Origin: JAIPAN01 sp040403555
GTDB taxonomy: Bacteria; Bacteroidota; Bacteroidia; Sphingobacteriales; Sphingobacteriaceae
Direction of reading: 5' to 3'
DNA: 64,000 bases
NCBI GenBank assembly: GCA_040403555.1
Contig: JBBAKN010000002.1
Coordinates: forward strand, 310,001-374,000
Numbering within the stretch: position 1 is the first letter of the stretch; every line of letters starts with the position of its first letter. A program made the translations under genes and the position numbers. Shown piece by piece: positions 63,995-64,000 of the stretch. The notes beneath the pieces are model-generated. The model had not been told where the DNA came from, did no database searches, and worked only from the letters and a program-made list of their open reading frames with translations.

Positions 63995-64000
63995 GTTTAT

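Overview
The window reads as a chromosome segment of a free-living or environmental member of the Bacteroidota, most like the Sphingobacteriales/Chitinophagales side of the phylum. Support comes from a SusC/SusD locus, a gliding protein GldD, RprXY-like signalling, several lipoprotein signals, near-absence of Shine-Dalgarno sequences, and repeated matches to the Bacteroidota promoter consensus TTTG-N19-TAnnTTTG. Genus cannot be settled from the sequence alone. No rRNA, tRNA, CRISPR array, insertion sequence or prophage was seen. No stretch over about 300 bases lacks a gene.

Layout. 1-2.9 kb: end of an acyl-CoA dehydrogenase gene, a thioredoxin-like lipoprotein, a small four-helix membrane protein and an orphan lipoprotein. 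2.9-7.5 kb: the core operon rimP-nusA-infB, preceded by a promoter and a strong hairpin in the leader. 7.5-13.3 kb (minus strand): a surface-polysaccharide operon with two GT2-type glycosyltransferases, an MsbA-like ABC exporter, UDP-galactopyranose mutase (glf) and an unfamiliar glycosyltransferase-like protein. 13.3-25 kb: meaB, an M24 aminopeptidase, an OmpA-family protein with calcium-binding repeats, a 47-residue membrane peptide gene overlapping ridA, an EamA transporter, recG, an M28 peptidase, an MFS carrier, a CapA-like phosphoesterase and an NlpC/P60 hydrolase. 25-28 kb: pyruvate dehydrogenase E1-alpha and E2.

28-36 kb: a phosphate block (PiT transporter, DUF47 partner, PhoR-like kinase, THUMP rRNA methyltransferase), a DUF3127 protein, an RprX/RprY-like two-component pair and a small lipoprotein. 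Tandem TGTTAA boxes with about 11-bp spacing lie in front of both the DUF47-PiT genes and the two-component pair. 36-42 kb: TPR protein, phosphosulfolactate synthase, shikimate dehydrogenase, GldD, and an EmrA/EmrB-type efflux pair. 42-47 kb: S9 peptidase, glutamyl-tRNA synthetase, a lipoprotein amidase.

47-60.8 kb: a complete polysaccharide utilisation locus, probably for laminarin or another beta-1,3-glucan: SusC, SusD, two PKD-bearing surface lipoproteins, a GH16 endoglucanase and a GH3 beta-glucosidase, all on the minus strand. They diverge from a membrane-spanning regulator with periplasmic beta-propeller and Y_Y_Y domains and a cytoplasmic LuxR-type helix-turn-helix, but no histidine kinase. 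The 209-bp divergent region holds three copies of CTACATCAATA, the best candidate operator in the window. 60.8-64 kb: a ChaN-like protein and an M1 metallopeptidase.

Most genes are ordinary core genes. The most interesting parts are regulatory: the polysaccharide-locus repeats with their one-component regulator, the Pho-like boxes, the hairpin in the rimP leader, a perfect 16-bp hairpin between the GH16 and GH3 genes, and promoter boxes lying so close to start codons that several mRNAs may be nearly leaderless.
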